Source of the DNA: Aquamicrobium lusatiense
GTDB lineage: Bacteria > Pseudomonadota > Alphaproteobacteria > Rhizobiales > Rhizobiaceae
Direction of reading: 5' to 3'
DNA length: 64,000 bases
Assembly (NCBI RefSeq): GCF_014201615.1
Contig: NZ_JACHEU010000001.1
Span: 1,445,631 to 1,509,630 of the forward strand
Positions 1 to 8,901 of the stretch are shown here, in pieces (position 1 is the first letter of the stretch; each line of letters starts with the position of its first letter). The notes beneath the pieces were generated by a model. The model was given only the letters and a program-made list of their open reading frames with translations. It did no database searches and was not told the origin of the DNA. A program made the position numbers and the translations under genes.

Positions 1-1
1 G

Positions 2-58
2 GCAAGGCAGATGCGCGCCCTGCTCGAACAGGATGAGCCCGGCCGCAGCGCCGCCTGA
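2..58 (+). CDS. C-terminal end of an unidentified gene cut by the left edge
   Basis: Eighteen codons in frame run from the left edge to a TGA at 56-58 and end in GRSAA. The frame is open and is followed by a dyad that could terminate converging genes. The fragment is too short to identify. It is called only because its strand and spacing fit a convergent neighbour of the ABC operon. Confidence 0.3.
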   Translation, partial: ARQMRALLEQDEPGRSAA

Positions 59-79
59 GTCCCGCTGACGTTTATCACC

Positions 80-124
80 AGGCCTGTCTCCCGCAGCCGG
101 CGTGCCGGACCCGGCGACAGGCCT
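80..124. terminator. Candidate bidirectional terminator between convergent genes
   Basis: Arms AGGCCTGTC (80-88) and GACAGGCCT (116-124) are perfect complements. A second small dyad, CCGGC/GCCGG, lies inside the loop, giving a branched hairpin. It sits between the left-edge gene and the end of the ABC ATPase gene. There is no clear U-tract, so intrinsic termination is an inference. Confidence 0.35.
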
Positions 125-1800
125 CAGTTTCCGCCCGCATCCATCCGTCTGCTTTCGATCGCCTTCTCCAGCCAGCCGACTTTCATTTCCGGAACGGATG
201 AGAGCAGCAGGTCGGTATAGGCATCGAAGGGCGGCGCCAGAACCTCGCTCGTGAGGCCATAGCGCACGACTTCGCCGCGATACATCACGGCGATGGAATC
301 GGCGATGGCCTTTACGGTGGCGAGGTCGTGGGTGATGAACAGATAGGCCACGTCTTCCTCTGCCTGCAATTCCAGCAGCAGTTCGAGGATCCCGTGCGCC
401 ACCAGCGGATCGAGCGCCGAAGTCACCTCATCGCAGATGATGAGCTTCGGCCGGGCCGCCAGAGCACGCGCGATGCACACACGCTGCTTCTGGCCGCCTG
501 AAAGCTCGGCCGGGTAGCGGTCGGCGAAACCCTTGCCCATCTCGATCTTGTCGAGCAGCTCGGCCACGCGCGCATCGCGCTCGGCGCCGCGCATGCCGAA
601 ATAGAACTCCAGCGGCCTGCCGATGATGGTGCCCACCGTCTGGCGCGGGTTCATAGCCACATCCGCCATCTGGTAGATCATCTGGAGCTGGCGCAGATCT
701 TCTTTTGGCCGGTCGTCCAGCCGGTTGGCGAGGGTGCGCCCGTCGAAGGTGATGCTGCCCTGTTCCGGCGGCAAAAGGCCGGTGATGGCGCGCGCCAGCG
801 TCGACTTGCCGGAGCCTGATTCACCCACCACCGCAAGCGTCTGGCCGGCATGAATGTCGACGCAGATGTCGCGCAGGACCTTCACCTGGCCGCCGCCATA
901 GGAAGCGGTGACCTTGTCGACGGTGAGAATGGGAGACGGCGAGGGCGCCTGCTCCTCATGGCTGATCGCATGCACCGAAACCAGCGCTCTTGTGTAGTCC
1001 TGCTTCGGCGCCTCGATGATCTGGCGCGTATCGCCCCATTCCACCGTCTTGCCATGGCGAAGCACCATGATGTCGTCGGCAACCTGCGCCACGACGGCGA
1101 GATCGTGGGTGATGTAGAGCGCCGCCACGCCCGTTTCGCGGATGGCGTTCTTGATAGCCGCAAGAACGTCGATCTGGGTGGTGACGTCGAGCGCCGTGGT
1201 CGGCTCGTCGAAAACGATGAGGTCGGGCCTGGAGCACAGCGCCATGGCCGTCATGACGCGCTGCAACTGCCCGCCCGATACCTGATGCGGATAGCGGTCG
1301 CCGATGTTTTCCGGATCGGGCAGGCTGAGCTGGCGAAACAGGTCGACGGCGCGCTTTTGCGCCTCCTCGCGGCTGGAGACGCCATGTTCGAGCGTGGCCT
1401 CGATCACCTGCTGCATGAGCTTGCGGGCAGGATTGAAGGCCGCCGCCGCCGACTGGGCGACATAGCAAACCTCCTTGCCGCGTATCCTGCGCAAGCCCCG
1501 TGCGTTGCCGAGAATGTCGCGGCCGTTGAGGATCACTTCGCCCCCGGTGATGCGCACGCCGCCGCGCCCGTAGCCCATCGAGGACAGGCCGATGGTCGAT
1601 TTGCCCGCACCGGATTCGCCGATCAGTCCCAGAACCCTGCCACGCCCGACCCTGAGCGACACGTCGTCCACGATGACGATGGTTTTGGGATCTTCCCCCG
1701 GAGGGTAGACGGTCGCCTCGATGCGCAGGTTGCGGATGTCGAGCACATCGTCTTGCGGGGCGGCCTGCCGGTCTGCCCGTTCCTGTTCAGCCATCGCCAC
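124..1800 (-). CDS. Dipeptide/oligopeptide ABC transporter ATP-binding protein with two fused ATPase domains
   Basis: This 558-residue protein should power the importer encoded just upstream. It contains two complete nucleotide-binding domains in tandem. The first has Walker [10 protein letters not shown] near residue 61, signature VSGGQLQRV and Walker [13 protein letters not shown]. The second has GESGSGKST near residue 330, LSGGQKQRV and [12 protein letters not shown]. This is the fused DppD-DppF (GsiA-like) layout, about twice the size of a single subunit. The start overlaps the end of the permease gene by 14 bases, which suggests translational coupling. An ATG two codons downstream is an alternative start. 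It is the last gene of a four-gene minus-strand operon. Substrate cannot be read from sequence; peptides or other small nitrogen compounds are possible. Confidence 0.9.
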   Translation of the reverse strand: MAMAEQERADRQAAPQDDVLDIRNLRIEATVYPPGEDPKTIVIVDDVSLRVGRGRVLGLIGESGAGKSTIGLSSMGYGRGGVRITGGEVILNGRDILGNARGLRRIRGKEVCYVAQSAAAAFNPARKLMQQVIEATLEHGVSSREEAQKRAVDLFRQLSLPDPENIGDRYPHQVSGGQLQRVMTAMALCSRPDLIVFDEPTTALDVTTQIDVLAAIKNAIRETGVAALYITHDLAVVAQVADDIMVLRHGKTVEWGDTRQIIEAPKQDYTRALVSVHAISHEEQAPSPSPILTVDKVTASYGGGQVKVLRDICVDIHAGQTLAVVGESGSGKSTLARAITGLLPPEQGSITFDGRTLANRLDDRPKEDLRQLQMIYQMADVAMNPRQTVGTIIGRPLEFYFGMRGAERDARVAELLDKIEMGKGFADRYPAELSGGQKQRVCIARALAARPKLIICDEVTSALDPLVAHGILELLLELQAEEDVAYLFITHDLATVKAIADSIAVMYRGEVVRYGLTSEVLAPPFDAYTDLLLSSVPEMKVGWLEKAIESRRMDAGGN

Positions 1801-2617
1801 GGCCTCCCTTCAGGTCGGAGGTGCGGTTCAGCACCCAGTCGGCAACCAGATTGACCGAGATTGCCAGAAGCGCGATCGCACCCGCCGGAATGAGTGCGGC
1901 GGGAATGCCGAACACGATGCCGTCCTTGTTTTCCTTGACCATGCCGCCCCAGTCCGCATCGGGCGGCTGCACGCCGAGGCCAAGAAAGGAGAGCGCCGAC
2001 AGGAAAAGCACCGCGAAGATGAAGCGCAGACCAAGCTCCGCCACCAGCGGCGACAGCGCATTGGGCAGGATTTCGCGGAATATGATCCATGAACGGCCTT
2101 CGCCGCGCAGTCTGGCGGCTTCCACGAAGTCCATGACATTGATGTCCGCCGCCACGGCGCGCGCGAGGCGGTAGACGCGGGTGGCATCGAGAATGCCCAT
2201 GACGAGGATAAGCGTCGCCAGTGTGGAAGGCAGCACCGACAGCACCACCAGCGCGAAGATCAGCGTCGGGATCGACATCAGAAGATCGACGAAGCGCGAC
2301 AGGGTCTGGTCGATCCAGCCGCCGACCACCGCCGCGGTGAAGCCGAGCACCGACCCGAGGATGAAGGAGAGGGCTGTCGCCGTCACTGCGATGAAGATGG
2401 TGATGCGCGCGCCGTAGATCATGCGCGAGAGCAGGTCGCGGCCGAGATTGTCGGTGCCGAGCGGATGCGTGGCCGACATCGGCCCCCATACCTCGCCGAC
2501 GATCTCGCCATTGCCGTAGGGCGCGATCCACGGCGCAAAAAGAGCCGCGAACAGGAACAGCGCGGTCAGCAGAAGGCCGACAAGGGCGCTTGGCGGAATA
2601 TGTCTGATGTCAAACAA
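1787..2617 (-). CDS. Dipeptide/oligopeptide ABC transporter permease, DppC type
   Basis: This 276-residue inner-membrane permease has an N-terminal transmembrane segment, a periplasmic stretch with the family motif HPLGTDNLGRD near residue 51, and about five further hydrophobic segments. The EAA-type loop that contacts the ATPase is around DFVEAARLRGEGR. It would pair with the DppB-type protein to form the translocation channel. The best start is a TTG at 2617 preceded by GAGGG; no ATG is in a suitable place. It begins 9 bases after the upstream permease gene and overlaps the downstream ATPase gene. The family call is firm and the substrate is unknown. Confidence 0.88.
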   Translation of the reverse strand: MFDIRHIPPSALVGLLLTALFLFAALFAPWIAPYGNGEIVGEVWGPMSATHPLGTDNLGRDLLSRMIYGARITIFIAVTATALSFILGSVLGFTAAVVGGWIDQTLSRFVDLLMSIPTLIFALVVLSVLPSTLATLILVMGILDATRVYRLARAVAADINVMDFVEAARLRGEGRSWIIFREILPNALSPLVAELGLRFIFAVLFLSALSFLGLGVQPPDADWGGMVKENKDGIVFGIPAALIPAGAIALLAISVNLVADWVLNRTSDLKGGRGDG

Positions 2618-2626
2618 GGGCCGCCC

Positions 2627-3589
2627 TCACTTCGGATGCCGGAGACGAGGATTGGCCAGAATCGCAACGATGTCGGCGATGATGTTGAGGCCGATGTAGA
2701 CGGCGGCGAAGATCAGGCCCACGGCCTGAACCACCGGCACGTCGCGCTTGGAAACGTGATCGACCAGATACTGGCCCATGCCCGGATAGACGAAGATCAC
2801 CTCGACCACGACGACGCCGACCACCAGATACGCAAGGTTCAGCATCACCACGTTGACGATGGGCGCCACCGCATTGGGCATGGCGTGCCTGCGGATGACC
2901 TCGAACGCCGACAGCCCCTTCAGTTCCGCCGTCTCGATATAGGCCGACTGCATGACGTTGAGGATGGCGGCGCGGGTCATGCGCATCATGTGCGCCAGCA
3001 CCACCAGCGTCAGCGTCAGCGCCGGAAGCGCGATGGCCTGCAGGCGCGCGCTAAACGACATGGTGTCGAAAACGGTCGAACTGGCCGGGAACCACTGCAG
3101 TTTGACGGCGAAGAACAGGATGAACAGGTAACCGATGAAGAACTCCGGCAGCGAGGTGGAGGCGAGCGCGAAGCCGGAGATCGTCTTGTCGATGACCCCG
3201 TTGCGGTAGCGCACCGCCAGAAGCCCCAGCAGGATGGCCAGCGGCACCGAGATCACTGCCGCGCAGGTGGCGAGGAACAGCGTGTTCTTCAGCCGTCCGC
3301 CCAGCGCGTCGGCAATGTCTCGCCCGTTGGAAAGGGCAGTGCCGAAATCGCCCGTCAGCACGCCGCCCAGCCAGCGAAAATAGCGGATATAGGCCGGGTC
3401 GTTAAGGCCGAGCTCCCGGCGCAGGTTTTCGAGCGCCTGCGGCGTCGCCGATTGCCCGAGTATGGACTGGGCGACATCACCGGGGAGGATCTGTGTGCCT
3501 GCGAAGATGAGCACAGACACGGCGAGGAGGAGCAGACCGCCCAGCACGAGACGCTGGGCGATCAGCCGCAGAATATGGGCACTTCCCAT
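2627..3589 (-). CDS. Dipeptide/oligopeptide ABC transporter permease, DppB type
   Basis: This 320-residue inner-membrane protein begins with a transmembrane helix followed by the DppB family motif ILPGDVAQSILG. About six hydrophobic segments follow, with an EAA-like loop at YIETAELKGLS. The C-terminal region RDVPVVQAVGL is typical of the family. It should form a heterodimeric channel with the DppC-type protein downstream. The ATG at 3589 lies 11 bases after the binding-protein stop codon, so the four genes form one transcription unit. The length is normal for the family. Confidence 0.9.
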   Translation of the reverse strand: MGSAHILRLIAQRLVLGGLLLLAVSVLIFAGTQILPGDVAQSILGQSATPQALENLRRELGLNDPAYIRYFRWLGGVLTGDFGTALSNGRDIADALGGRLKNTLFLATCAAVISVPLAILLGLLAVRYRNGVIDKTISGFALASTSLPEFFIGYLFILFFAVKLQWFPASSTVFDTMSFSARLQAIALPALTLTLVVLAHMMRMTRAAILNVMQSAYIETAELKGLSAFEVIRRHAMPNAVAPIVNVVMLNLAYLVVGVVVVEVIFVYPGMGQYLVDHVSKRDVPVVQAVGLIFAAVYIGLNIIADIVAILANPRLRHPK

Positions 3590-3600
3590 CCGTGCGCGTC

Positions 3601-5193
3601 TCAGCCCTGCTTCAGCCAGACGCGGATTGCCGCCTTCAGGTTCGAGGTCTCGTGGTTGGGATCGAGGACCCAGCCCTGCACTTCCTCGCGATGGGCGTCG
3701 ATGAAGTCGTTGAACATCGGCAGGATGAGACCGCCGTCATCGCGCACGATGGTGGCCGCCTCGCGGTAGAGGTCGGTGCGCTTGGCAGTGTCCAGTTCGG
3801 CACGCGCTTCGAGAATGATCTTGTCGAACTTCTCGTTGAAGAAGCGCGTGTCGTTCCAGTCGGCGCCGGTGATGTAGGCGGTCGAATACATGGAATCCTG
3901 CGTCGGCCGTCCGCCCCAGTACGAAGCGCAGAAGGGCTGCTTGTTCCACACTTCCGTCCAGTAGCCGTCACCCGGCTCACGCTGCACCTGGATCTGGATG
4001 CCCGCCTTTGCCGCGCTTTGCTGGAAAAGCTGGGCGGCATCGACGGCGCCGGGAAAGGCGACATCGGAGGTGCGCAGCAGGATGGGCCCGCTGTGGCCGG
4101 ATTTCTCGTAGTGGAACTTGGCCTGATCGGGATCGTAGCTGCGCTGCTCGATGCCTTCGGGATACAACGCATAGCTCTTCGAAATGGGGAAGTCGTTGCC
4201 GACCGAGGCGTAGCCCTGCATGATCTGCTGGATCATCTGCTCGCGGTCGATGGCAAGCTTCAGCGCCAGCCGCAGGTCCGCATTGTCGAAGGGCGCGGTG
4301 TTGCAGAACATCGGGAAGATGTAGTGCCCCTTGGAGGGCACGTTGACGATCACCACGCCGGGCGCGCGCTTGAGCAGGGCCACCGTCTTCGGCTCGACGC
4401 GGTTGATGATGTGCACCTGCCCGGACTGCAGCGCCGCCATACGGGCCGTGGTATCGTTCATAACGATGATCTCGACCGAATCGACATGGCCGACATCGTC
4501 GTTCCAGTAGCCGTCATACTTCACCGACATGTGGCGCACGCCGGGCTCGTTGACCTCGACCTTGTAGGGGCCGGTGCCGATGCCGGCCGTCGGATCGTCG
4601 AAGCCCCCATTCGGCTGGATGATCAGGTGGTAATCGGTCAGCAGCAGAGGCAGGTCGGCATTGCCGCGCTTGAGCTTGAAGACGACATTGTCGCCGTCGA
4701 CCACGACTTCGTTGATATCGCCGAGAATGCCAACGGCGGCCGACTTGGTGTCGGCATCGGAATGGCGGCGGATGGTCTGGGCAACGTCTTCAGGCGAAAG
4801 TTCCTTGCCGTTATGGAAGGTCACGCCCTTGCGAATCTTGAACGACCATTCGGTCGCATCGGCCGAAGCGTCCCAGGATTCGGCAAGCACCGGCTGGGCG
4901 CTGCCGTTTGCCGGCGACTGGATGGCCAGGGTCTCACCCCATGTGCAGCCGAAATTCTGCGGCACCTGCGTCAGAAACTGGGCCGGGTCGAGGCTGTTGG
5001 TGGATTCGCCGCCAACCAGCCCCATTTTCAGCGCGCCGCCTTTCTGGGGTGTCTGGGCCTGCGCCGCGCCCGAGAGCATCATGTTCGCCAGCGCGGCACT
5101 CACGCCCAGTGCAGCGGCCCGGCCAAGGAAATCGCGGCGGCTGAGCCTGCCCGTGGCAACTGCACGGCTTAAAAAATCGAGTTCCGCTGACAT
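3601..5193 (-). CDS. ABC transporter substrate-binding protein, family 5 (peptide/opine type), Tat-exported
   Basis: This periplasmic binding protein has 530 residues from the ATG at 5193, which follows a GGGAG Shine-Dalgarno. A longer frame continues upstream but has no ribosome site. The N-terminus carries a twin-arginine signal with SRRDFLGRAA near residue 20 and an Ala-rich end at SGAAQAQ, so export should be folded and Tat-dependent. The mature part has family 5 features: an early WGETL region, LAESW followed by a Trp-rich segment, and ATEWSFKIRKGVTFHNGK. It is the first gene of the importer operon. Tat export is seen in many alphaproteobacterial family 5 proteins. The ligand is not predictable. 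Confidence 0.9.
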   Translation of the reverse strand: MSAELDFLSRAVATGRLSRRDFLGRAAALGVSAALANMMLSGAAQAQTPQKGGALKMGLVGGESTNSLDPAQFLTQVPQNFGCTWGETLAIQSPANGSAQPVLAESWDASADATEWSFKIRKGVTFHNGKELSPEDVAQTIRRHSDADTKSAAVGILGDINEVVVDGDNVVFKLKRGNADLPLLLTDYHLIIQPNGGFDDPTAGIGTGPYKVEVNEPGVRHMSVKYDGYWNDDVGHVDSVEIIVMNDTTARMAALQSGQVHIINRVEPKTVALLKRAPGVVIVNVPSKGHYIFPMFCNTAPFDNADLRLALKLAIDREQMIQQIMQGYASVGNDFPISKSYALYPEGIEQRSYDPDQAKFHYEKSGHSGPILLRTSDVAFPGAVDAAQLFQQSAAKAGIQIQVQREPGDGYWTEVWNKQPFCASYWGGRPTQDSMYSTAYITGADWNDTRFFNEKFDKIILEARAELDTAKRTDLYREAATIVRDDGGLILPMFNDFIDAHREEVQGWVLDPNHETSNLKAAIRVWLKQG

Positions 5194-5248
5194 ATTCAGA
5201 GCTCCCTTATCTCTTTGTCTGGACCTTACGGCCGTTCTTATTCTTCTG

Positions 5249-5277
5249 ATTACGGGGAATAATGGGACCTGGGTCAA
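5249..5277 (-). promoter_or_regulatory. Candidate sigma-70 promoter of the ABC importer operon
   Basis: On the minus strand, TTGACC (complement of 5272-5277) is followed after 17 bases by CGTAAT (complement of 5249-5254). It lies about 55 bases upstream of the binding-protein start. The -35 matches consensus at 5 of 6 and the -10 at 4 of 6. Confidence 0.35.
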
Positions 5278-5451
5278 CCCCGCACCGGACGGAATGCGAC
5301 ACGCTCTGGCGTAATTTGTATGTCGCATCTGGAGCAATAAATTGCCCGGCACACCGTAACGGATATGTCGTAAATAGACAAGAAACGCCGTTTTTAGCGG
5401 GTTTGCGGCGTAACGGCAGCGCCGGAACGCAAATTTTTTGAAAATGATAAA

Positions 5452-5475
5452 GCCGCCGCCCGTTCGGGCGGCGGC
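5452..5475 (-). terminator. Intrinsic terminator of the ureide operon
   Basis: A GC-only stem, GCCGCCGCCC with GGGCGGCGGC and a four-base loop, lies about 30 bases past the deaminase stop codon. On the minus strand it is followed by TTTATCATTTTC, a U-rich tail. This fits a rho-independent terminator for the genes from 8901 to 5507. Confidence 0.8.
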
Positions 5476-5506
5476 GCTTCCAAATGTCGCGAAAAAGACA
5501 GTTCCG

Positions 5507-6100
5507 TCAGTTGAGCGGTATGTCGTTATCCTGCTTTCCGGACTGATAGACCGCCGACAATTCGTCATAGCGCGCAGCGATATCTTCTATGCGCTTTGCC
5601 AGCCGCGTCCGCTCCGGCTCCGGTGTCTCGCGGGCAAGCCTGCGAATGGAAAAGCTCTTCCAGTAGGCGTTTTCGGCATTGTAGCCGCCCGGTTCCAGCG
5701 TGAAGACCTCCTTGAGGATCTTCAGGTCATGCGGAATGGCGAAGCTGTCGCGTGAATCCTCATGGCTGAACAGATAGTAGAAATTATCGAAACCGGCCCA
5801 TGTGATGGCCGACAGGCACAGCGAGCAGGGTTCGTGCGTGGAGACGAAAATGGCATCCTTCGTATCGACCCGTTCGGCCTTCGGCATTTCGTAGAACCGC
5901 TTCAAACAGTGCATTTCACCGTGCCAGAGCGGGTTTTCGGTCTCGTTGTTGGTTTCGGCCAGAATCAGCGAGCGGTCGGATTTCCGCAGCAGGGCCGCGC
6001 CGAAAAGCTTGTTTCCCTGTTCCACGCCAGCCGCCGTCTTCGGCACGATGTCGCTTTCGATCACGTCGAGCAGGCGGTCGATCAGGGAAACGTCGCTCAT
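5507..6100 (-). CDS. CDA-fold nucleoside/nucleobase deaminase-like protein, substrate unknown
   Basis: This 197-residue protein has the zinc site of the cytidine/guanine deaminase superfamily: HGE at residues 60-62 (zinc His and catalytic Glu) and PCSLC at 91-95 (two zinc Cys). It is therefore likely an active hydrolytic deaminase. It is longer than a typical guanine or tRNA-adenosine deaminase of this fold (about 150-160), with an extra C-terminal segment of about 60 residues. The ATG overlaps the ureidoglycolate lyase stop as ATGA, so it is translationally coupled to the ureide genes. A guanine deaminase of the unrelated amidohydrolase fold is already present at 17299-18612, so this protein probably acts on something else. 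No specific substrate can be assigned. Confidence 0.8.
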   Translation of the reverse strand: MSDVSLIDRLLDVIESDIVPKTAAGVEQGNKLFGAALLRKSDRSLILAETNNETENPLWHGEMHCLKRFYEMPKAERVDTKDAIFVSTHEPCSLCLSAITWAGFDNFYYLFSHEDSRDSFAIPHDLKILKEVFTLEPGGYNAENAYWKSFSIRRLARETPEPERTRLAKRIEDIAARYDELSAVYQSGKQDNDIPLN

Positions 6101-6606
6101 GCGGCAAAACCTTCCGGAAGCTGGATTTCATAAGGATGGGAGAAGTAGAATTCTTCCAGGTTGGAACCGTCGCCGCCGCGGTCGACCACGACGAAATTCT
6201 GCGGCTCGCCAATCGGCGTCAGCACGCCGTGCCATACATTGCAGTGATAGTTCACGCCCTGCCCGGGCGCGGTGACGAAAGCTTGCGGCACGCCGGGACC
6301 ATCGGGCTCGTCGGGGCAGACCACGACCAGAAACGGGCGCGGTGACAGCGGCATGAAGGCCTGACTGCCGAAAGGATGGCGCTCGACCATGGAAAGCTGG
6401 AGCGGAAACGCATAGGGCGTGCCGCAGAAGATCGAGATCAGGACCCGGCAATTGGGTCCCGCCACCTCAACCTTTGCAAGATCGTGATAGCGCTCGCACT
6501 TGCCGGCATTGATCGGGTAATGCGTGTCGCAGTCGGTATCGATGACATCGCCGAAGGCTGCGAAGCTGTCGCGTGTCAGCGGCCGGGCGATGATCGCCGT
6601 GGTCAT
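6097..6606 (-). CDS. allA: Ureidoglycolate lyase (urea-releasing)
   Basis: AllA splits (S)-ureidoglycolate into glyoxylate and urea, the last step of the ureide branch. The 169-residue length fits the family. Family features are the N-terminal PLTRDSFAAFGDVI, then CRVLISIF, the substrate-pocket region MVERHPFGSQAFMPL and NYHCNVWHGVLTPIG. The start was set at the ATG at 6606, which overlaps the upstream aminohydrolase stop (ATGA). A longer upstream frame has no family similarity. Its stop overlaps the deaminase start in the same way. The call is firm because both neighbours belong to the same pathway. Confidence 0.92.
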   Translation of the reverse strand: MTTAIIARPLTRDSFAAFGDVIDTDCDTHYPINAGKCERYHDLAKVEVAGPNCRVLISIFCGTPYAFPLQLSMVERHPFGSQAFMPLSPRPFLVVVCPDEPDGPGVPQAFVTAPGQGVNYHCNVWHGVLTPIGEPQNFVVVDRGGDGSNLEEFYFSHPYEIQLPEGFAA

Positions 6607-7457
6607 TCCTGTCTCCCGAATCCGCCGAGAGCCGCGTGACGATTGACGTCCTTGTAGAGCAGATAGCGGAAATTGCCGGCGCCGCCCGCATAGCAGGCCT
6701 GCGGGCAGAAGGCGCGCAACCACATGTAATCGCCGGCCTCCACCTCTACCCAGTCCTGATTGAGCCGGTAGACCGCCTTGCCTTCCAGCACATAGAGCCC
6801 GTGCTCCATGACGTGGGTTTCGGGGAAGGGAATGATGCCGCCCGGCTTGAAGGTGACGATGGTGACATGCATGTCGTGGCGCACATCCACCGGATCGACG
6901 AAACGGGTGGTCGCCCATTTGCCATCGGTATCGGGCATGGCCACGGGCTCGATGTCGTTCTCATTGGTGAAGATCGGATCGGGCACGTCGATGCCGTCGA
7001 CGAATTCGTAGGCCTTGCGGATCCAGTGGAAGCGGGCCGTCTGCGCGCCTTCGTTGCGCAATGTCCAGCCGCTGGCGGGCGGCAGGAAGGCGTAGCCGCC
7101 CGGTGCCATGCGATGCGACTGGCCGTCGAGCGTCACCGTAATTTCGCCTTCGACCACGAACAGTACGGCTTCGGCGTTGGCATCGGGCTCAGGCCGGTCG
7201 CTGCCGCCGCCAGGCTGCACTTCCATGATGTATTGCGAGAAGGTCTCGGCGAAGCCGGAAAGCGGACGGGCGATGACCCACAGGCGCGTCTTGTCCCAGA
7301 AGGGCAGGTAGGAGGCGACGATGTCACTGAACTCCCGGCGCGGGATCACTGCATAGGCATCCGTGAAGACGGCGCGGTCGGTGATCAGGTCGCTCTGGGG
7401 CGGCAGACCGCCTTGCGGGGCATAATAGGTGCGTTTCGGCATGGCGGTCATGTCCAT
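6603..7457 (-). CDS. allE: (S)-ureidoglycine aminohydrolase, bicupin
   Basis: This enzyme releases ammonia from (S)-ureidoglycine to give (S)-ureidoglycolate. The 284-residue protein has two cupin barrels. The N-terminal one contains VLFVVEGEITVTLDG and GGYAFLPP. The C-terminal one carries the likely Mn ligands in FPETHVMEHGLYVLEG near residue 205. The ATG at 7457 is preceded by AGGAA; the frame upstream is Ser/Arg-rich and looks non-coding. It lies 10 bases downstream of the PuuE-UraD fusion gene and overlaps allA by ATGA. Also named YlbA or UGlyAH. Confidence 0.92.
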   Translation of the reverse strand: MDMTAMPKRTYYAPQGGLPPQSDLITDRAVFTDAYAVIPRREFSDIVASYLPFWDKTRLWVIARPLSGFAETFSQYIMEVQPGGGSDRPEPDANAEAVLFVVEGEITVTLDGQSHRMAPGGYAFLPPASGWTLRNEGAQTARFHWIRKAYEFVDGIDVPDPIFTNENDIEPVAMPDTDGKWATTRFVDPVDVRHDMHVTIVTFKPGGIIPFPETHVMEHGLYVLEGKAVYRLNQDWVEVEAGDYMWLRAFCPQACYAGGAGNFRYLLYKDVNRHAALGGFGRQE

Positions 7458-7467
7458 GATTGGGTTC

Positions 7468-8901
7468 CTACAGGGGAAGGAGATCTCTGAGGCGGTGCAG
7501 GGCGATGCGCTCGACCTGCCGGCAGGCCGTCGCGAATTCCGTGGCGCGGTCGTTGTCGATGCGGGTTTGGAATGCGGCGAGAATGCTCGCCTTTGTGTTG
7601 TCCTTGACCGCGATGATGAAGGGGAAGCCGAACTTCTCCACATAGGCGGAATTGAGCCGGGTGAAGGTTTCGCGCTCCTCGTCGGTCAGTGCGTCCAGCC
7701 CGGCGGAAGCCTGTTCGGCGGTTGATTCGGGCGTCAGGCGTTTCGCCTGCGCCAGCTTGCCGGCAAGGTCGGGGTGGGCGGTCAGCACGCCCAGACGCTC
7801 GGTTTCGCTGGCCGAGCGGAAAGCGCGGCAGAGCGCATTGTGCAACCCGCCGGCGCTGTCGTGGGCGGGACCCAGTTCCAGCTTCCACGCGCGCTCGGCG
7901 ATCCATGGCGAATGCTCGAAGATGCCGCCGAAGGCCTTGACGAAGCTCGACTCGTCCATGCGCGAGGGACGGAGCGCCGGAGCCTTGTAGGGATGATGCG
8001 TCTGCCAGTGGCGGGCAATGTCGATGCGGCGCGGCAGCCAGACCTTGTCGTGGCTTTTGACATAGTCGATGAAGCGCTTCAGCGCCGCCACGCGGCCCGG
8101 CCGCCCGATCAGGCGGCAATGCAGGCCGACCGACATCATCTTCGCCTTGCCGCCCTTGCCTTCCGCATAAAGCGTGTCGAAGGCGTCCTTCAGATAGGTG
8201 AAGAACTGCTCGCCTTCGGTGAAGCCGGCCTGAATGGCAAAGCGCATGTCGTTGGCATCGAGCGTGTAGGGAATGACCAGTTGCGGAGCAATGGCGTTGC
8301 CGTGGCCGTCATGGTCGAGCCAGTAGGGCAGGTCGTCGTCATAGGTGTCGGAGATGTAGTCGAAGCCGCCTTCGGCAGCCGCCAGCCGGACCGACCACAC
8401 GGATGTGCGGCCAAGATACATGCCCTGCGGCCGCTCGCCGGTTACTTCCGTATGCAGGCGGATCGCCTCGATGAGGTCGGCGCGCTCGGCGTCTTCCTCG
8501 TGGTCGCGATAGTCGATCCAGCGCAGGCCGTGGGAGGCGATTTCCCAGTCCGCAGCCTGCATCGCCGCGACCTGATCGGGCGAGCGGGCAAGCGCGGAGG
8601 CGACGCCATAGACCGTGACCGGCACATCGGCTTCGGTAAACAGCCGGTGCAGCCGCCAGAAGCCGGCGCGGGCGCCGTACTCGTAGATGGATTCCATGTT
8701 CCAGTGGCGTTTGCCCGGCCATGGCACGGCACCGGTCACCTCAGAGAGGAAGGCTTCCGAAGCCTTGTCGCCATGAAGGATGCAGTTTTCGCCGCCTTCC
8801 TCGTAATTGACCACGAACTGCACGGCGACATGCGCGCCGCCCGGCCATGCCGCACCCGGTGGATTGGCCCCATAGCCGCGCATGTCACGCAGATAACGCA
8901 T
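7468..8901 (-). CDS. puuE: Bifunctional allantoinase (PuuE) fused to OHCU decarboxylase (UraD)
   Basis: The 477-residue protein joins two enzymes of urate breakdown. Residues 1 to about 305 are a polysaccharide-deacetylase-like allantoinase of the metal-independent PuuE type (RDMRGYGANPP, VQFVVNYEEGGE, MYLGRTSVWSV, GLHCRLIGRPGR). Residues about 315-477 are the OHCU decarboxylase (FVKAFGGIFEHSPWIAERAW, the catalytic-His motif LTAHPDLAGKLA, then LNSAYVEKFGFPFI). OHCU decarboxylation yields S-allantoin, which the other half hydrolyses to allantoate, so the fusion carries two successive steps. The start is the ATG at 8901 behind CCCGGAG. It is the first gene of the minus-strand ureide operon and diverges from uraH. 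Confidence 0.92.
   Translation of the reverse strand: MRYLRDMRGYGANPPGAAWPGGAHVAVQFVVNYEEGGENCILHGDKASEAFLSEVTGAVPWPGKRHWNMESIYEYGARAGFWRLHRLFTEADVPVTVYGVASALARSPDQVAAMQAADWEIASHGLRWIDYRDHEEDAERADLIEAIRLHTEVTGERPQGMYLGRTSVWSVRLAAAEGGFDYISDTYDDDLPYWLDHDGHGNAIAPQLVIPYTLDANDMRFAIQAGFTEGEQFFTYLKDAFDTLYAEGKGGKAKMMSVGLHCRLIGRPGRVAALKRFIDYVKSHDKVWLPRRIDIARHWQTHHPYKAPALRPSRMDESSFVKAFGGIFEHSPWIAERAWKLELGPAHDSAGGLHNALCRAFRSASETERLGVLTAHPDLAGKLAQAKRLTPESTAEQASAGLDALTDEERETFTRLNSAYVEKFGFPFIIAVKDNTKASILAAFQTRIDNDRATEFATACRQVERIALHRLRDLLPL

Larger units (their letters stand above)
5194..5506. other. Intergenic region: importer promoter side and ureide-operon terminator
   Basis: These 313 bases hold no gene I can support. 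The right end carries the terminator of the ureide operon. The left end carries a plausible promoter of the importer. Between them, TATGTCG occurs twice (in ATTTGTATGTCGCATC and GGATATGTCGTAAATAG), which may be a regulator-binding repeat. Confidence 0.5.

Noticed and set aside
2465..3769. A 434-codon frame antisense to the permease gene
   Set aside because: Asp/His/Gln-rich shadow of the permease codons.
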